Of a DNA stretch of 6,310 bases, positions 5,965-6,310 are shown piece after piece. Origin of the DNA: an uncultured Actinomycetes bacterium (GTDB lineage: Bacteria > Actinomycetota > Thermoleophilia > Gaiellales > Gaiellaceae); assembly GCA_903930195.1 (NCBI GenBank), contig CAIYXH010000246.1, positions 1-6,310 on the forward strand, read 5' to 3'. Position 1 is the first letter of the stretch. Every line of letters begins with the position of its first letter. The position numbers and the translations under genes were made by a program. The notes under the pieces are model-generated. The model had not been told where the DNA came from, ran no database searches, and saw nothing but the letters and a program-made list of their open reading frames with translations.

Positions 5965-6310
5965 ATGGAGTTCGAGCGCGTTCTCGTCGTCGGCGCGGGG
6001 CAGATGGGAAGCGGCATCGCCCAGGTGGTCGCGGCCTCGGGCCGCAGCGTCGCCCTCTTCGACGAGCTGCCGGGAGTGACGGGGCGTGCGCTCGAGACCA
6101 TCGCTCTCAGTCTCGAGAAGCTCGCGCAAAAGGGCGGTTCCGAGCCCGGCGCCGCGCTCGCCCGGATCGAGGTCGTCGACGAGCTCGTCGAGGCCGATCT
6201 CCTGATCGAGGCGATCGTCGAGGACGAGGCGGCGAAGGTCGAGCTCTTTCGCCGCGCCGATGCTGCGCTGCCTGCGCGCGCGATCCTCGCCTCGAACACG
6301 AGCTCGATCC
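5965..6310 (+). CDS. 3-hydroxyacyl-CoA (3-hydroxybutyryl-CoA) dehydrogenase, N-terminal part (cut by window edge)
   Basis: The first 115 codons of an NAD(P)-dependent 3-hydroxyacyl-CoA dehydrogenase are visible. The enzyme interconverts 3-hydroxyacyl-CoA and 3-ketoacyl-CoA, acting on the product of the thiolase encoded upstream. The Rossmann fold begins with VLVVGAGQMGSGIAQ (6-20), which carries the dinucleotide-binding GxGxMGxGIA signature, with Asp33 in ALFDE near the end of the second strand. IEAIVEDEAAK (81-91) and SNTSS (110-114), which carries a conserved active-site serine, follow. The protein is usually about 280-300 residues, so more than half lies beyond the right edge, including the C-terminal dimerisation domain. 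The ATG lies 17 bases after the inverted repeat and has no ribosome site, so it may have its own leaderless transcript. Single-domain 3-hydroxybutyryl-CoA dehydrogenase is likelier than a FadB-type fusion, given the start at the Rossmann domain. Confidence 0.93.
   Translation, partial: MEFERVLVVGAGQMGSGIAQVVAASGRSVALFDELPGVTGRALETIALSLEKLAQKGGSEPGAALARIEVVDELVEADLLIEAIVEDEAAKVELFRRADAALPARAILASNTSSI

Overview
This window comes from a very GC-rich bacterium. The strong third-position G/C bias also produces long spurious ORFs on both strands. Gene content, TAnnnT-type -10 boxes lying a few bases upstream of start codons, and the protein sequences suggest a high-GC actinobacterium, perhaps of the Thermoleophilia. 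That placement is an inference, not something the sequence proves.

The left two thirds (1-4376, minus strand) is a tryptophan biosynthesis operon read right to left: promoter, leader peptide trpL, attenuator terminator, trpE, trpG, trpD, a trpC-trpF fusion, and trpB, which runs off the left edge. The structural genes are chained by 1- or 4-base stop/start overlaps, so they are probably translationally coupled. Together they encode the steps from chorismate to indole-3-glycerol phosphate plus the start of the tryptophan synthase beta chain. No trpA is visible; it may lie beyond the left edge. Control appears to be two-layered. TrpE keeps the tryptophan-binding LLES and NPSPY motifs (feedback inhibition). 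Upstream lies an unannotated 25-residue leader peptide with Trp-Trp-Thr-Trp, followed by competing RNA pairings and a hairpin with a six-U tract (transcription attenuation).

The right third (4400-6310, plus strand) is divergent. It holds an acetyl-CoA acetyltransferase-type thiolase, a small MutT-like Nudix hydrolase overlapping it by one base, a perfect 14-bp inverted repeat that begins at the Nudix stop codon, and the first 115 codons of a 3-hydroxyacyl-CoA (3-hydroxybutyryl-CoA) dehydrogenase. Thiolase and dehydrogenase catalyse neighbouring steps of acyl-CoA/C4 metabolism. The Nudix protein is probably a housekeeping passenger.

The most notable points are the trp attenuator with an apparently leaderless leader gene, the divergent TrpF half of the TrpCF fusion, a TrpC half without the usual N-terminal helix, a compact TrpE, and the long perfect palindrome between the Nudix and dehydrogenase genes.
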